Shown here: in pieces, positions 1-11,368 of the stretch
How the letters are laid out: each line of letters opens with the position of its first letter
Numbering within the stretch: position 1 is the first letter of the stretch
Source of the DNA: Actinomycetota bacterium
Lineage (GTDB): Bacteria > Actinomycetota > Actinomycetes > S36-B12
Assembly: GCA_030681835.1 (NCBI GenBank)
Contig: JAUXRN010000193.1
Span: 1-64,000, forward strand
DNA: 64,000 nucleotides
Direction: 5' to 3'
Position numbers and translations under genes: made by a program
The notes under the pieces: model-generated
Told to the model about the DNA's origin: nothing
Databases searched by the model: none
What the model saw: the letters and a program-made list of their open reading frames with translations, nothing else

Positions 1-2130
1 GCCCGGGAGTTCGCGCGCAACGCCGAGGAGTCCAAGGGTCGCTCGATGATCCTGATGGGGGCGGGCACCAACCACTGGTTCCACTCCGACACGATCTACC
101 GGACGTTCCTGACGCTGACCACGCTCTGCGGCACGCAGGGGATCAACGGCGGGGGCTGGGCGCACTACGTCGGGCAGGAGAAGTGCCGGCCAGTCACCGG
201 GTGGGCGCAGCTGGCTTTCGGCCTGGACTGGTCGCGCCCGCCGCGCCAGATGATCGGCACGGCCTTCTGGTACGTGCAGACCGACCAGTGGCGCTATGAC
301 CGCCTGGGGGCGGACCTGCTCGCCACGCCGCTCGGGGAGGGCCGGTTCGCCGGCACGTCGATGATCGACGCGCTCGCCCAGTCGGCCAGATCCTGCTGGA
401 TGCCCTCGTATCCGCAATTCGACCGGAACTCGCTGCACCTGGTCGCCGAGGCCGAGGCCGCCGGGCAGGAACCGGCCGCCTACGTGACGGACCAGTTGAC
501 GAGCGGCCAGCTGAGGTTCGCCATCGAGGACCCCGACGCGGAGGAGAACTGGCCGCGGGTCCTGACGGTCTGGCGGGCGAACCTCCTGGGCTCGTCGAGT
601 AAGGGCAACGAGTACTTCCTGCGGCACCTGCTCGGCACGAGCAATGCCGTCAGGGCGGAGGAAGCCCCCGAGGGGGAGCGACCCAGAGACGTGACCTGGC
701 GGGACGACGCGCCCGAGGGCAAGCTCGACCTGCTGGTCAGCATCGACTTCCGGATGACGAGCACGGGCCTCTTCGGCGACATCCTGCTCCCGGCCGCCAC
801 CTGGTACGAGAAGCACGACCTGTCGACGACCGACATGCACCCGTACGTGCACGCCTTCACCCCGGCCATCGACCCGCCGTGGGAGACCCGGAGCGACTAC
901 GACATCTTCCAGGACCTCGGCCGAGCGGTATCGGCCCTGGCCCCGGGGCACCTGGGCGTGGTCAAGGACCTCGTCGCCGTGCCACTCCTGCATGACACAC
1001 CCGACGAGATGGCCGTGCCCGGTGGTGTCGTGCGCGACTGGAAGTCCGGGGAGGTTGACCTCGTCCCCGGCGTCACCGCGCCGAAGTTCGTCGTCGTGGA
1101 GCGCGACTACACGACCATCGGCGCGAAGATGTCCGCCCTCGGCCCCCTGACCGCCAGCGCGGGGATGCTCACGAAGGGCGTGCCGTTCTCGCCGGTCGAG
1201 GAAGTCCAGATGCTGGCCGCCAAGAACGGGGTCATCCCCGACGGCTTCGCTGCCGGGCGCCCGTCCCTGGTCACCGACATCCACGCCTGCGAGACCATCC
1301 TCGCGCTGTCCGGAACGACCAACGGCCGGCTCTCCGTGCAGGGGTTCCTCGCTATGGAGAAGCGCACCGGGATGCCGCTGGCCGACCTCGCGATCGAGGA
1401 GGAGGGCAAGCGCATCACCTTCCCGGACACCCAGGCGCGGCCGGTCCCGGTGATCACCAGCCCCGAATGGTCCGGCAGCGAGCACGGCGGCCGCCGCTAC
1501 ACGGCCTTCTGCATCAACGTGGAGCGGCTCAAGCCCTGGCACACCCTCACTGGGCGGCAGCACTTCTTCCTCGACCACGACTGGATGAGTGAACTGGGGG
1601 AGGGGCTGCCCACGTTCCGGCCGCCGCTGAACCTGCACCGGCTGGACGGCGACCAGCGAACCGGGGCGGGCAAGGAGGTGACGGTGCGCTACCTGACGCC
1701 GCACTCCAAGTGGTCCATCCACTCGGAGTACCAGGACAACCTGTTCATGCTCTCCCTCTCTCGTGGCGGGCCGGAGATCTGGATGAGCCCGCAGGACGCG
1801 GACGCCATCGGGGTCAAGGACAACGAGTGGATCGAGTCCTACAACCGCAACGGCGTCGTGGTCGCGCGCGCGATCGTCTCGCACCGCATGCCCGCAGGCA
1901 CCGTGTACATGTACCACGCCAAGGACCGCACGGTCGACGTCCCCAAGACGGAGACCTCGGGCCTGCGCGGAGGCATCCACAACTCGCTGACCCGCCTGAT
2001 GATCAAGCCCACGCACATCGTGGGCGGCTATGCGCAACTCTCCTTCGCCTTCAATTACCTGGGGCCGACAGGAAACCAACGCGACGAGATCACCGTGATC
2101 CGCCGCCGTTCCCAGGAGGTCGATTACTGA
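1..2130 (+). CDS. narG: Respiratory nitrate reductase alpha subunit NarG, C-terminal part (5' cut by window)
   Basis: The frame is open from the first base and gives 709 residues of the molybdopterin-binding catalytic subunit, which reduces nitrate to nitrite at the cytoplasmic face of the membrane using quinol electrons delivered through NarI and NarH. The segment GAGTNHWFHSDTIYR and the following CGTQGINGGGWAHYVGQEK are typical NarG sequence, as is LLPAATWYEKHDLSTTDMHPYVH, seen here in pieces. The N-terminal [4Fe-4S] cysteines lie outside the window. The stop overlaps the narH start by one base (TGATG), so the two are translationally coupled. Family assignment is firm; only the missing 5' end limits it. 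Confidence 0.97.
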   Translation, partial: AREFARNAEESKGRSMILMGAGTNHWFHSDTIYRTFLTLTTLCGTQGINGGGWAHYVGQEKCRPVTGWAQLAFGLDWSRPPRQMIGTAFWYVQTDQWRYDRLGADLLATPLGEGRFAGTSMIDALAQSARSCWMPSYPQFDRNSLHLVAEAEAAGQEPAAYVTDQLTSGQLRFAIEDPDAEENWPRVLTVWRANLLGSSSKGNEYFLRHLLGTSNAVRAEEAPEGERPRDVTWRDDAPEGKLDLLVSIDFRMTSTGLFGDILLPAATWYEKHDLSTTDMHPYVHAFTPAIDPPWETRSDYDIFQDLGRAVSALAPGHLGVVKDLVAVPLLHDTPDEMAVPGGVVRDWKSGEVDLVPGVTAPKFVVVERDYTTIGAKMSALGPLTASAGMLTKGVPFSPVEEVQMLAAKNGVIPDGFAAGRPSLVTDIHACETILALSGTTNGRLSVQGFLAMEKRTGMPLADLAIEEEGKRITFPDTQARPVPVITSPEWSGSEHGGRRYTAFCINVERLKPWHTLTGRQHFFLDHDWMSELGEGLPTFRPPLNLHRLDGDQRTGAGKEVTVRYLTPHSKWSIHSEYQDNLFMLSLSRGGPEIWMSPQDADAIGVKDNEWIESYNRNGVVVARAIVSHRMPAGTVYMYHAKDRTVDVPKTETSGLRGGIHNSLTRLMIKPTHIVGGYAQLSFAFNYLGPTGNQRDEITVIRRRSQEVDY

Positions 2131-3770
2131 TGCGCGTCATGGCCCAGATGGCAATGGTGATGAACCTCGACAAGTGCATCGGCTGCCACACCTGCTCGGT
2201 CACCTGCAAGCAGGCGTGGACCAACCGCGCCGGCGTCGAGTACGTGTGGTTCAACAACGTCGAGACGCGCCCAGGCCAGGGGTACCCGCGCACGTACCAG
2301 GACCAGGAGAAATGGAAGGGCGGGTGGGTCGTCCGGCGCGGCAAGCTGAGGCTGCGATCGGGCGGGCGCCTCAAGCGACTGGCCCAGATCTTCAGCAACC
2401 CCAACCTGCCGACCATGCAGGACTACTACGAGCCGTGGACGTACGACTACGACATGCTGCTCTCGTCGCCGCTGGGCGAGCACACGCCTGTCGCCCGCCC
2501 GAAGTCGCTCATCTCCGGCAAGAACATGAAGATCGAGTGGTCGGCCAACTGGGACGACGACCTGGCCGGAGGGCCGGAGCTGGCGCCGAAGGACCCGGTC
2601 CTAATCAAGATCAAGGACCAGGTCAGCGACCGGGTCAAGATGGAGTTCGAGCAGGCCTTCATGTTCTACCTGCCGCGGATCTGCGAGCACTGCCTGAATC
2701 CCGCGTGCGTGGCGGCTTGTCCTTCCGGCGCGATGTACAAGCGCAGCGAGGATGGCATCGTCCTGGTCGACCAGGACCAGTGCCGCGGCTGGCGCATGTG
2801 CGTGAGCGGCTGCCCGTACAAGAAGGTGTACTTCAACCACCGCACGGGCAAGGCCGAGAAGTGCACGATGTGCTACCCGCGCATCGAGGTCGGGATGCCC
2901 ACCGTCTGCTCCGAGACCTGCGTGGGGCGGCTGCGGTACATCGGCCTGTTCCTCTACGACGCCGACAAGGTCACCGCCGCGGCCGCAACCGAGAACGAGC
3001 ATGACCTGCTGCAGGCGCAGCTCGACCTGCTGCTCGACCCGAATGACCCTGAGGTCCTCGATGCGGCTCGCCGCGACGGGATCCCGGAGGACTGGCTCGA
3101 GGCGGCGCGGCTCTCGCCGGTGTACCGGCTGGCCAAGGTCTACAAGGTGGCGCTGCCCCTGCATCCGGAGTACCGCACCATGCCGATGGTCTGGTACATC
3201 CCGCCCCTGTCGCCGATCGTCGATGCCCTGCGCGAGACCGGCAACGACGCCGAGGACGCGGGGAACCTGTTCGGGGCGCTGGACTCCCTGCGGATCCCCA
3301 TCGAGTACCTGGCCGAGCTGTTCACTGCCGGCGACGTCGGCCCCGTGCGGGCCTCGCTGGCCAAGCTGGCCGCGATGCGCTCGTACATGCGCGACGTCAA
3401 CCTGGGCCGCGAACCGCGGCCGGAGATCCCGGCAGCGGTGGGCATGGATGAGGAGTCGCTGTACGAGATGTACCGGCTCCTCGCCATCGCGAAGTACGCG
3501 GACCGCTACGTGATCCCGATGGCCCACGCGGAGACGGCCCGCGACCTCGAGGAGCTCGCGTGCGCCGTGGACTACGCCGACGACTCGCTGTCTGGCGGCT
3601 CTGGCCCCCGCTCGGGGCCCTTCGGCGAGGCGTCCGGCCGCCCGGTCCCTGTGGCGGTCGAGACCTTCCACGCCCTCAAGCAGCGCCAGACCACCGAGGT
3701 GATCATCCCGGTGGAGTCGCTGCGCGTGAACCTGCTCAACTGGGACGGGCTCGGTGGCCGCGATGAGTGA
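2130..3770 (+). CDS. narH: Nitrate reductase beta subunit NarH (iron-sulfur electron carrier)
   Basis: This 546-residue protein passes electrons from NarI haem to NarG. The N-terminus reads MRVMAQMAMVMNLDKCIGCHTC, and further clusters CEHCLNPACVAACP and CRGWRMCVSGCPYKK show the four cysteine-rich iron-sulfur sites; the Trp in CRGWRMC replaces a Cys as in the [3Fe-4S] centre of NarH. The start at 2130 is chosen because AGGAGGT lies 10 bases upstream and the ATG overlaps the narG stop. A longer frame from 1710 exists but its first 140 residues overlap narG out of frame and are low-complexity Arg/Pro/His. The 3' end overlaps narJ. Confidence 0.97.
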   Translation: MRVMAQMAMVMNLDKCIGCHTCSVTCKQAWTNRAGVEYVWFNNVETRPGQGYPRTYQDQEKWKGGWVVRRGKLRLRSGGRLKRLAQIFSNPNLPTMQDYYEPWTYDYDMLLSSPLGEHTPVARPKSLISGKNMKIEWSANWDDDLAGGPELAPKDPVLIKIKDQVSDRVKMEFEQAFMFYLPRICEHCLNPACVAACPSGAMYKRSEDGIVLVDQDQCRGWRMCVSGCPYKKVYFNHRTGKAEKCTMCYPRIEVGMPTVCSETCVGRLRYIGLFLYDADKVTAAAATENEHDLLQAQLDLLLDPNDPEVLDAARRDGIPEDWLEAARLSPVYRLAKVYKVALPLHPEYRTMPMVWYIPPLSPIVDALRETGNDAEDAGNLFGALDSLRIPIEYLAELFTAGDVGPVRASLAKLAAMRSYMRDVNLGREPRPEIPAAVGMDEESLYEMYRLLAIAKYADRYVIPMAHAETARDLEELACAVDYADDSLSGGSGPRSGPFGEASGRPVPVAVETFHALKQRQTTEVIIPVESLRVNLLNWDGLGGRDE

Positions 3771-4392
3771 GCGCACAGCGGCCGCGCGGCTGGCGGCGGC
3801 CTGGCTGCTCGGATACCCCGACGACGCCCTCATGGCACGTCTCGAGGACATCGCCGATGTCGTCATGGACCTGCCGCCCGAGACCGGCCGGCCCCTGCAG
3901 GCCTTCCTGGACCACCTATCCGGCACGCCGCTTGCCGAGGTGCAGGAGCACTACGTGGCGGTGTTCGACATGAAGCGCAAGGCGTGCCCGTACCTGACCT
4001 ACTGGACCGACGGCGACACCCGCAACCGTGGCCGGGCCATCCTGCGCTTCAAGCAGGCCTACCTCGAGGCCGGCTTCGACCTCGGCAGCGAGGAACTCCC
4101 CGACCACATGTCCGTGGTGCTGGAGTTCGCCGCCATCGGGGACACCCTGACCGGCGAAGCGTTGCTGGCGGAGCACCAGGAGGCCATCCACCTGCTGCGG
4201 GACGCGCTTGCGCGGATGGAGTCGGCCTACGTGCACGTGCTCGACGCCGTCGTCGCGACGCTGCCGCGGATCACGCCGGAGATCCGGGAGCGCATGGCGC
4301 ACATCGCGGCATCGGGCCCCCCGGTGGAATCCGTCGGCCTTGAGCCGTTCGGTGTCAGCGTCACGATCGACCCGATTGGAGCACGACGATGA
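3763..4392 (+). CDS. narJ: Nitrate reductase molybdenum cofactor assembly chaperone NarJ
   Basis: NarJ is the system-specific chaperone that holds apo-NarG while the molybdenum cofactor is inserted; it is not part of the final enzyme. The 209-residue product contains the family segment EHYVAVFDMKRKACPYLTYW with the following GDTRNRG. The ATG at 3763 (MSERTAAARLAAAWLLGYP) is preferred over a GTG nine bases upstream because it gives the usual NarJ N-terminus. Both overlap the end of narH, and the stop overlaps narI as ATGA. Position third in narGHJI confirms the role. Confidence 0.95.
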   Translation: MSERTAAARLAAAWLLGYPDDALMARLEDIADVVMDLPPETGRPLQAFLDHLSGTPLAEVQEHYVAVFDMKRKACPYLTYWTDGDTRNRGRAILRFKQAYLEAGFDLGSEELPDHMSVVLEFAAIGDTLTGEALLAEHQEAIHLLRDALARMESAYVHVLDAVVATLPRITPEIRERMAHIAASGPPVESVGLEPFGVSVTIDPIGARR

Positions 4393-5123
4393 CCGCCCTC
4401 GACATCCTGCTGTGGGTCGTCCTGCCCTACGTGACGATCGCGGTGTTCGTCACCGGGACGGTCTGGCGGTTCCGCTACGACAAGTTCGGGTGGACGACGC
4501 GCTCCAGCCAGCTGTACGAGCGCAAGATCATCCGCATCGCCAGCCCGATCTTCCACATCGGTATCCTGGCCGTGCTCGTGGGTCACGTGATGGGATTGCT
4601 CATCCCCGAGCAGTGGACCCACGCGGCCGGGCTGAGCGAGGATGCCTACCACCTCATGGCGGTGGGGATCGGCGCGGTGGCAGGTGCCTGCACGCTGTTC
4701 GGTGTTGCCATGCTGATCTACCGCCGCCGCACCACCGGCCCGGTCTTCATGGCCACGACGAAGAACGACAAGACCATGTACGTCTTCCTGGTGGCGGCCA
4801 TCTGCCTCGGCCTGCTCACGACCATCGTCGGGTCCGGGGTGATCGGCGACGGCTACAACTACCGCGAGACGGTGTCCCCGTGGTTCCGCTCGATCTTCCT
4901 GCTGAACCCGCAGCCGGAGTTGATGGCCGAGTCACTGCCGTCCTTCCAGGTGCACGCGGTGGCCGGCATGCTGCTCTTCCTCATCTGGCCGTTCACGCGG
5001 CTCGTGCATGCGTTCTCCGCGCCCATTGGCTACCTGTTCCGGCCGTACGTGGTCTACCGCGACCGCGGACCGCATGGGTCGGGCAGCCAGGCACCCAAGC
5101 GCGGCTGGGAGAAGGTCGGCTGA
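4389..5123 (+). CDS. narI: Nitrate reductase gamma subunit NarI (cytochrome b membrane anchor)
   Basis: The 244-residue integral membrane subunit oxidises quinol and carries two b-type haems. Five hydrophobic stretches are visible: residues about 5-25, 50-72, 86-108, 128-150 and 180-203, with His residues in HIGILAVLVGHVMGL and in the later VHAVAGMLLFLIWPFTRLVH segment suited to ligate haem. It starts inside the narJ stop (ATGA) and ends the operon; a 17-bp perfect hairpin follows at 5136. Regulatory sites for the operon would be upstream of the window. Confidence 0.96.
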   Translation: MTALDILLWVVLPYVTIAVFVTGTVWRFRYDKFGWTTRSSQLYERKIIRIASPIFHIGILAVLVGHVMGLLIPEQWTHAAGLSEDAYHLMAVGIGAVAGACTLFGVAMLIYRRRTTGPVFMATTKNDKTMYVFLVAAICLGLLTTIVGSGVIGDGYNYRETVSPWFRSIFLLNPQPELMAESLPSFQVHAVAGMLLFLIWPFTRLVHAFSAPIGYLFRPYVVYRDRGPHGSGSQAPKRGWEKVG

Positions 5124-5135
5124 CCCTCCGTTGAG

Positions 5136-5184
5136 CGGCCAGTCGTGGGGGCCCATCGCGCGGCGCAGCCCCCACGACTGGCCG
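5136..5184 (+). terminator. 17-bp perfect hairpin after narGHJI
   Basis: Arms 5136-5152 and 5168-5184 are exact reverse complements (core CCAGTCGTGGGGGC), with a 15-base loop. It starts 13 bases after the narI stop. There is no T-run, which is common in high-GC actinobacterial terminators. It could also be an mRNA 3'-end stabiliser. Confidence 0.7.
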
Positions 5185-5209
5185 TTCGCAGAGGATGGTG
5201 GGCCCCCGC

Positions 5210-5215
5210 TAACGT
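5210..5215 (+). promoter_or_regulatory. Possible -10 box (TAACGT) for the orphan binding protein
   Basis: TAACGT lies 28 bases before the proposed GTG start at 5244 and after the narGHJI hairpin, so the gene may have its own promoter with a short leader carrying the GGGGAG ribosome site. No clear -35 is seen. Confidence 0.35.
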
Positions 5216-5243
5216 GGACGGCAGGCGGAATGCAGGGGAGCAG

Positions 5244-6035
5244 GTGGCGCACGTGGGATCCCAGGTCGGCCGCGCGACGCTTCGGGACGATCTCGGGGCG
5301 CCGGTGCCACTGCGGCATCCCGCCCGACGTGTCGTGTCACTGGTCCCGTCGCTCACTGAGGCGATCGCGTCGGTTGACCCCGACCTCTTAGTTGGGATCA
5401 CAGACTGGTGCGAGTTCCCAGCGGACCTTGGCGCCGCTCGCGTGCGCGGGACCAAGAACCCGGACCTGCGCCGGATCATCGCCTTGGCCCCGGACCTGGT
5501 CGTGGCCAACATGGAGGAGAACCGAGAAATCGACGTACGACGTCTTCGCGATGCCGGGGTATGCGTCTGGGTGACACGGATTGAGTCCGTCGCTGAGTCG
5601 CTGACGTCGATGGCACGGTTGCTGCACGACGGTCTCGAGCGCGACGAGCCAGAGTGGCTCGGCTCGGCTCGGGACATCTGGGAGGCGCCGATCGTCGATC
5701 TGGGAATTCGCGTCGCGGTGCCCGTGTGGCGCGACCCCTGGTTCGTAGTTGGTCCAGGCACCTTTGCGAACGACCTGCTCGCCCGCTGCGGGTTCCACAA
5801 CGCGTTCGCGGTTGCGGGTGCCCGGTACCCGAAGGTGACCGTCGACGCGATCGTGTCGTCGGACGTCGACCTCGTCCTGCTTCCGGACGAGCCGTACCGA
5901 TTCGACGCCACCAACGGCCCCGACGCACTGCCGGTCCGAACGGCATTGATCCCCGGCCGATCCCTCACCTGGTATGGACCTACGCTGCTCAGCGCGCGCG
6001 AGGGGATCGTCGGCCCGGCCCTGGCGGCCTTCTGA
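5244..6035 (+). CDS. Periplasmic-binding-type (BtuF/PeriBP_2) protein without signal peptide
   Basis: The 263-residue product has the helical-backbone metal-receptor fold of cobalamin and siderophore binding proteins: RRVVSLVPSLTEAI near the N-terminus, the VGITDWCEFP segment, KNPDLRRIIALAPDLVVAN, and the C-terminal domain PVWRDPWFVVGPGTFANDLLARCG. GTG 5244 is chosen because GGGGAG is just upstream and residues before it are not conserved-looking; GTG 5253 is an alternative. There is no signal peptide, lipobox, permease or ATPase gene nearby, so it is probably a cytoplasmic, stand-alone binding protein, perhaps for a corrinoid or haem-like ligand. Ligand unknown. Confidence 0.8.
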   Translation: MAHVGSQVGRATLRDDLGAPVPLRHPARRVVSLVPSLTEAIASVDPDLLVGITDWCEFPADLGAARVRGTKNPDLRRIIALAPDLVVANMEENREIDVRRLRDAGVCVWVTRIESVAESLTSMARLLHDGLERDEPEWLGSARDIWEAPIVDLGIRVAVPVWRDPWFVVGPGTFANDLLARCGFHNAFAVAGARYPKVTVDAIVSSDVDLVLLPDEPYRFDATNGPDALPVRTALIPGRSLTWYGPTLLSAREGIVGPALAAF

Positions 6036-6043
6036 CACTGAAC

Positions 6044-6096
6044 GGCAGGAGGGGCGCTGTCGCAGCGATTTGACCTGCGAGAGCGCCCCTCCTGTC
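6044..6096. terminator. Bidirectional terminator between the binding-protein gene and tRNA-Ser
   Basis: Outer arms 6044-6058 and 6082-6096 match at 14 of 15 positions (GCAGGAGGGGCGCT), followed inward by a 6-bp pair TCGCAG/CTGCGA. It sits between convergent transcripts: 8 bases after the plus-strand stop and 3 bases beyond the tRNA-Ser 3' end, so it can serve both. Confidence 0.8.
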
Positions 6097-6098
6097 AG

Positions 6099-6185
6099 CG
6101 GTGGCGGTGGGATTTGAACCCACGGTGAGGTTGCCCCCACACGCGCTTTCGAGGCGCGCTCCTTTGGCCGCTCGGACACGCCACC
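6099..6185 (-). tRNA. tRNA-Ser (anticodon CGA)
   Basis: On the minus strand an 87-base class II tRNA runs from GGTGGCG to the discriminator G at 6099. Acceptor GGTGGCG/CGCCACC pairs fully, the anticodon stem is CGCGC/GCGCG with loop CTCGAAA, and the T loop GGTTCAAATCC is standard. The long variable arm fits serine. CCA is not encoded. It reads UCG codons. Confidence 0.97.
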
Positions 6186-6266
6186 GCGGACGAGGGTATA
6201 CGCCGAAACTGCGTCGGCCCACCGGGGGTCCGGCGGGCCGAGGCGGTGCACGGGTGAGCGTGCTGG

Positions 6267-6351
6267 CGGAGGATACGGGATTTGAACCCGTGAGGGATTG
6301 CTCCCAACACGCTTTCCAAGCGTGCGCACTAGGCCACTATGCGAATCCTCC
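6267..6351 (-). tRNA. tRNA-Ser (anticodon GGA)
   Basis: An 85-base class II tRNA on the minus strand with acceptor GGAGGAT/ATCCTCC, discriminator G, anticodon loop TTGGAAA (GGA, reading UCC/UCU) and long variable arm. CCA is not encoded. It lies 81 bases upstream of the other tRNA-Ser on the same strand. Confidence 0.97.
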
Positions 6352-6398
6352 GCGGAGGAGGCTACCTCCCGACTGCCGGGAGTCTTCGGGCCGCCCCG

Positions 6399-6404
6399 TA
6401 CAGT
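6399..6404 (+). promoter_or_regulatory. -10 box (TACAGT) of the SRP RNA gene
   Basis: TACAGT is followed by six bases and then G6411, where the RNA's terminal stem GACCCC begins, giving the expected transcription start. Confidence 0.6.
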
Positions 6405-6410
6405 TGGGCC

Positions 6411-6498
6411 GACCCCTCGTGCGGCGTCATCGCGTGAACCCCCCCAGGGCCGGAAGGCAGCAAGGGTAAGCGGGCTCTGGCGGGTGCGCGGGGGGTCC
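6411..6498 (+). ncRNA. ffs: Signal recognition particle RNA (small bacterial 4.5S type)
   Basis: The conserved apical domain is present: GCCGGAAGGCAGCAAGGG followed by TAAGCGGG, with the GGAA-type tetraloop and the symmetric internal loop that binds Ffh. The terminal stem pairs GACCCC (6411-6416) with GGGGTC (6492-6497), giving about 88 bases. Location just before dnaX is the usual actinobacterial place. Ends are inferred from pairing and the -10 box. Confidence 0.9.
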
Positions 6499-6518
6499 CT
6501 GCATGTCCGGAGCCCGAC

Positions 6519-6524
6519 TAGGGT
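6519..6524 (+). promoter_or_regulatory. -10 box (TAGGGT) of dnaX; leaderless start
   Basis: TAGGGT is followed by exactly six bases and GTG 6531, so the transcript should begin at or next to the start codon. No ribosome binding site is visible. Confidence 0.7.
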
Positions 6525-6530
6525 TCCCCT

Positions 6531-8390
6531 GTGTCCATGGCCCTCTATCGCACCTACCGGCCGGCGGTGCTCGACGAGGTCGTGGGCCAGGAGCACGTCA
6601 CCGGCCCCCTGAGACGGGCCCTCAGCAACGACCGGGTCCATCACGCGTACCTCTTCTCCGGCCCGCGGGGCTGCGGCAAGACGTCCACGGCCCGGATCCT
6701 CGCCCGCTCGCTGAACTGCGAGCAGGGGCCCACGGCTGATCCGTGCGGCGTGTGCCAGAGCTGCGTCGACCTTGCCCCCAACGGCCCGGGGTCGATCGAC
6801 GTGATCGAGCTCGATGCGGCCAGCCATGGTGGCGTCGACGACACCAGGGATCTGCGCGAGCGGGCGATGTTCGCGCCGGCCTCCTCGCGCTACAAGGTCT
6901 ACATCATCGACGAGGCGCACATGGTCACCACGGCCGGCTTCAACGCGCTGCTCAAGCTCGTCGAGGAGCCGCCCCCGCACGTGCGGTTCATCTTCGCCAC
7001 CACCGAGGCCGAGAAGGTCCTGCCGACCATCCGCTCGCGCACTCACAACTACACCTTCCGGCTGGTGCCCGCCCGCACCCTCCAGCAGCACCTCGCGCAC
7101 ATCTGCGAGTCCGAGGGGGTCGCTGCGGAGCCGGCGGCGCTGGCCCTCGTGGCGCGCGCCGGTGCGGGCAGCGTGCGCGACAGCCTCTCGATCCTCGGGC
7201 AGGTCATCTCCGGATCGGGACCCGACGGCGTCACCTACCTCGAGGCGGTGGCCCAGCTCGGCATGACCGATGCCACGCTGCTCGACGGCACGGTCATGGC
7301 CCTCGCGGACCACGACGGGGCTGCACTGTTCACCGTGATCGACCAGGTCATCGATGCCGGGCACGACCCCAGGCGCTTCGTCACCGACCTGCTCGAGCGG
7401 TTCCGCGACCTCATCGTCCTGTCCAACGTGCCCCAGGCCGCGGAACTCGGCCTGGTCGACGCCCCCGAGGACCAGGTCGTCCGCGAGATCGAGCAGGCCG
7501 GGCGCTTCGGCCCGTCGGAGCTCACCCGGGCTGCCGACGTCATCAGCCAGGCACTCAGCGAGCTCAAGGGGGCCACCGCGCCACGCCTGCACCTGGAGCT
7601 CATGGTGGCCCGGCTGCTGCTGCCAGGCACCGACCTCGACGAAGCCGGGCTGCGGGCCCGGCTGGACCAGCTCGAGCGCCGGGTGGCGTCCGCGGCGGCT
7701 CACGCCCCCGTGGCCGTTCCCGTGCCGGTATCGGTGCCGGCCGCCGCGAATGAGCCCGCTCCTGCCGCTGAGCCAGCCCCGGCGCCGCCGGCACCCGTGC
7801 AGCAGGCGGTGCCGGAGCCACCCAAGCGACGGTCCGAGGTCGCACCACCCACGGAGCCCGCCGCCAGCACGCGGGCACCCTCGGCTCCGCCCAAGCGGCC
7901 GACCCCGCGGCCGGCCGTGGCCGAACCCGTCGCCGAGCCCCCGGCGGCTCCCGCGGCCAGCACGGCGACGCTTGCCGACTTCGTCACCATGTGGCCGGCC
8001 GTCCTTGACGTCGTCCGATCCTCCGGCCGGGTGGCCTACACGCTGTTCAGCCCGTCCGCTCCGGTGTCGCTCGACAACGGGATCCTCGCGGTCGCCGTCG
8101 ACCAGCCCGGCAAGGTGAAGAACATCAAGGACGGCGGCCACGACGAGCGGCTGCGCCAGGCCATCCTCGACGTGCTCGCCATCGACGTGCGCATCGACGT
8201 CGTCCCCGACGCGGCGCGTGCCACAGGGGCCGCCGTGGCGGCCGACGCCGCCGTGGCGCCCGCGCCGCCCGCCGCCTCCGCCGAGCCCGACGCGCCCAGC
8301 CTCGATGACCCCGACGTCGACCCGGTCGGCGGCGTCGACCTCGCCATGCGCGAGCTGGGTGCGACCCGCATCGGCGAGATCGAGCACTGA
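6531..8390 (+). CDS. dnaX: DNA polymerase III subunit gamma/tau
   Basis: This 619-residue clamp-loader ATPase starts [23 protein letters not shown]. Walker [10 protein letters not shown] is near residue 45, the zinc site C-x8-C-x2-C-x2-C ([16 protein letters not shown]) follows, then DEAH-type Walker B (IIDEAHM) and the SRC-like sensor PTIRSRT. Residues about 385-480 are a Pro/Ala-rich linker, and a tau-type C-terminal domain begins near 485. GTG 6531 is set by the -10 box six bases upstream. The stop overlaps the recR start (TGATG), so the pair is co-translated. Confidence 0.97.
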   Translation: MSMALYRTYRPAVLDEVVGQEHVTGPLRRALSNDRVHHAYLFSGPRGCGKTSTARILARSLNCEQGPTADPCGVCQSCVDLAPNGPGSIDVIELDAASHGGVDDTRDLRERAMFAPASSRYKVYIIDEAHMVTTAGFNALLKLVEEPPPHVRFIFATTEAEKVLPTIRSRTHNYTFRLVPARTLQQHLAHICESEGVAAEPAALALVARAGAGSVRDSLSILGQVISGSGPDGVTYLEAVAQLGMTDATLLDGTVMALADHDGAALFTVIDQVIDAGHDPRRFVTDLLERFRDLIVLSNVPQAAELGLVDAPEDQVVREIEQAGRFGPSELTRAADVISQALSELKGATAPRLHLELMVARLLLPGTDLDEAGLRARLDQLERRVASAAAHAPVAVPVPVSVPAAANEPAPAAEPAPAPPAPVQQAVPEPPKRRSEVAPPTEPAASTRAPSAPPKRPTPRPAVAEPVAEPPAAPAASTATLADFVTMWPAVLDVVRSSGRVAYTLFSPSAPVSLDNGILAVAVDQPGKVKNIKDGGHDERLRQAILDVLAIDVRIDVVPDAARATGAAVAADAAVAPAPPAASAEPDAPSLDDPDVDPVGGVDLAMRELGATRIGEIEH

Positions 8391-8989
8391 TGTACGAAGG
8401 GATCATTCAGGACCTCATCGACGAGCTGGGCCGCCTGCCCGGGGTCGGGCCCAAGAGCGCCCAGCGCATCGCCTTCCACATCCTCGCCGCCGACCCGGTC
8501 GACGTGCTGCGGCTGGCCGACGCTCTGCGCGAGGTCAAGGAGAGGGTCCGGTTCTGCAGCATCTGCGGCAACGTCGCCGAGGAGGAGCAGTGCCGCATCT
8601 GCCGCGACCCGCGGCGCGATCTCACCGTGCTGTGCGTCGTCGAAGAGCCCAAGGACGTCGTCGCGATCGAGAAGACCCGCGAGTTCCGCGGCCGCTACCA
8701 CGTCCTCGGCGGTGCCATCAGCCCCATCGACGGGATCGGTCCCGACGACCTGCGCATCCGCGAGCTGTTCGCCCGGCTCTCCGAGAGCGCCATCACGGAG
8801 GTCATCCTGGCCACCGACCCCAATCTCGAGGGCGAGGCGACGGCCACCTACCTCGCCCGCATGATCGCGCCCCTGGGCATGGCGGTGTCACGATTGGCCA
8901 GCGGGCTGCCTGTGGGCGGCGACCTCGAGTACGCCGACGAGGTCACCCTCGGGCGGGCCTTCGAGGGCCGGCGCCGACTGAACGCGTGA
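8390..8989 (+). CDS. recR: Recombination mediator RecR
   Basis: RecR works with RecO (and RecF) to load RecA on gaps. The 199-residue protein is the family's normal length: helix-hairpin-helix [17 protein letters not shown], the four-cysteine zinc finger [16 protein letters not shown], then a Toprim domain with [12 protein letters not shown] and [15 protein letters not shown]. The ATG overlaps the dnaX stop by one base; dnaX-recR is a common operon. Confidence 0.97.
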   Translation: MYEGIIQDLIDELGRLPGVGPKSAQRIAFHILAADPVDVLRLADALREVKERVRFCSICGNVAEEEQCRICRDPRRDLTVLCVVEEPKDVVAIEKTREFRGRYHVLGGAISPIDGIGPDDLRIRELFARLSESAITEVILATDPNLEGEATATYLARMIAPLGMAVSRLASGLPVGGDLEYADEVTLGRAFEGRRRLNA

Positions 8990-9012
8990 CCGAGGCCGGG
9001 TTTTCGCGCGGG

Positions 9013-9018
9013 TAGACT
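9013..9018 (+). promoter_or_regulatory. -10 box (TAGACT) of lysC-asd
   Basis: TAGACT lies eight bases before GTG 9027 and only two before GTG 9021. This favours GTG 9027 as the start of a leaderless or nearly leaderless lysC message. Confidence 0.6.
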
Positions 9019-9026
9019 CGGTGCCC

Positions 9027-11347
<2,321 letters not shown>

Positions 11348-11368
11348 CGGCCGGTCCCTAGGCCCTGC

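Noticed and set aside
1710-2129. N-terminal extension of narH
   Set aside because: The extra 140 residues overlap narG and are low-complexity; the conserved NarH start and a strong ribosome site are at 2130.
5388-8387. A 999-codon open frame on the minus strand
   Set aside because: It is antisense to the binding-protein gene, both tRNAs, the SRP RNA and dnaX; composition is Gly/Arg/His-rich with no domain, as expected for a shadow frame in high-GC DNA.
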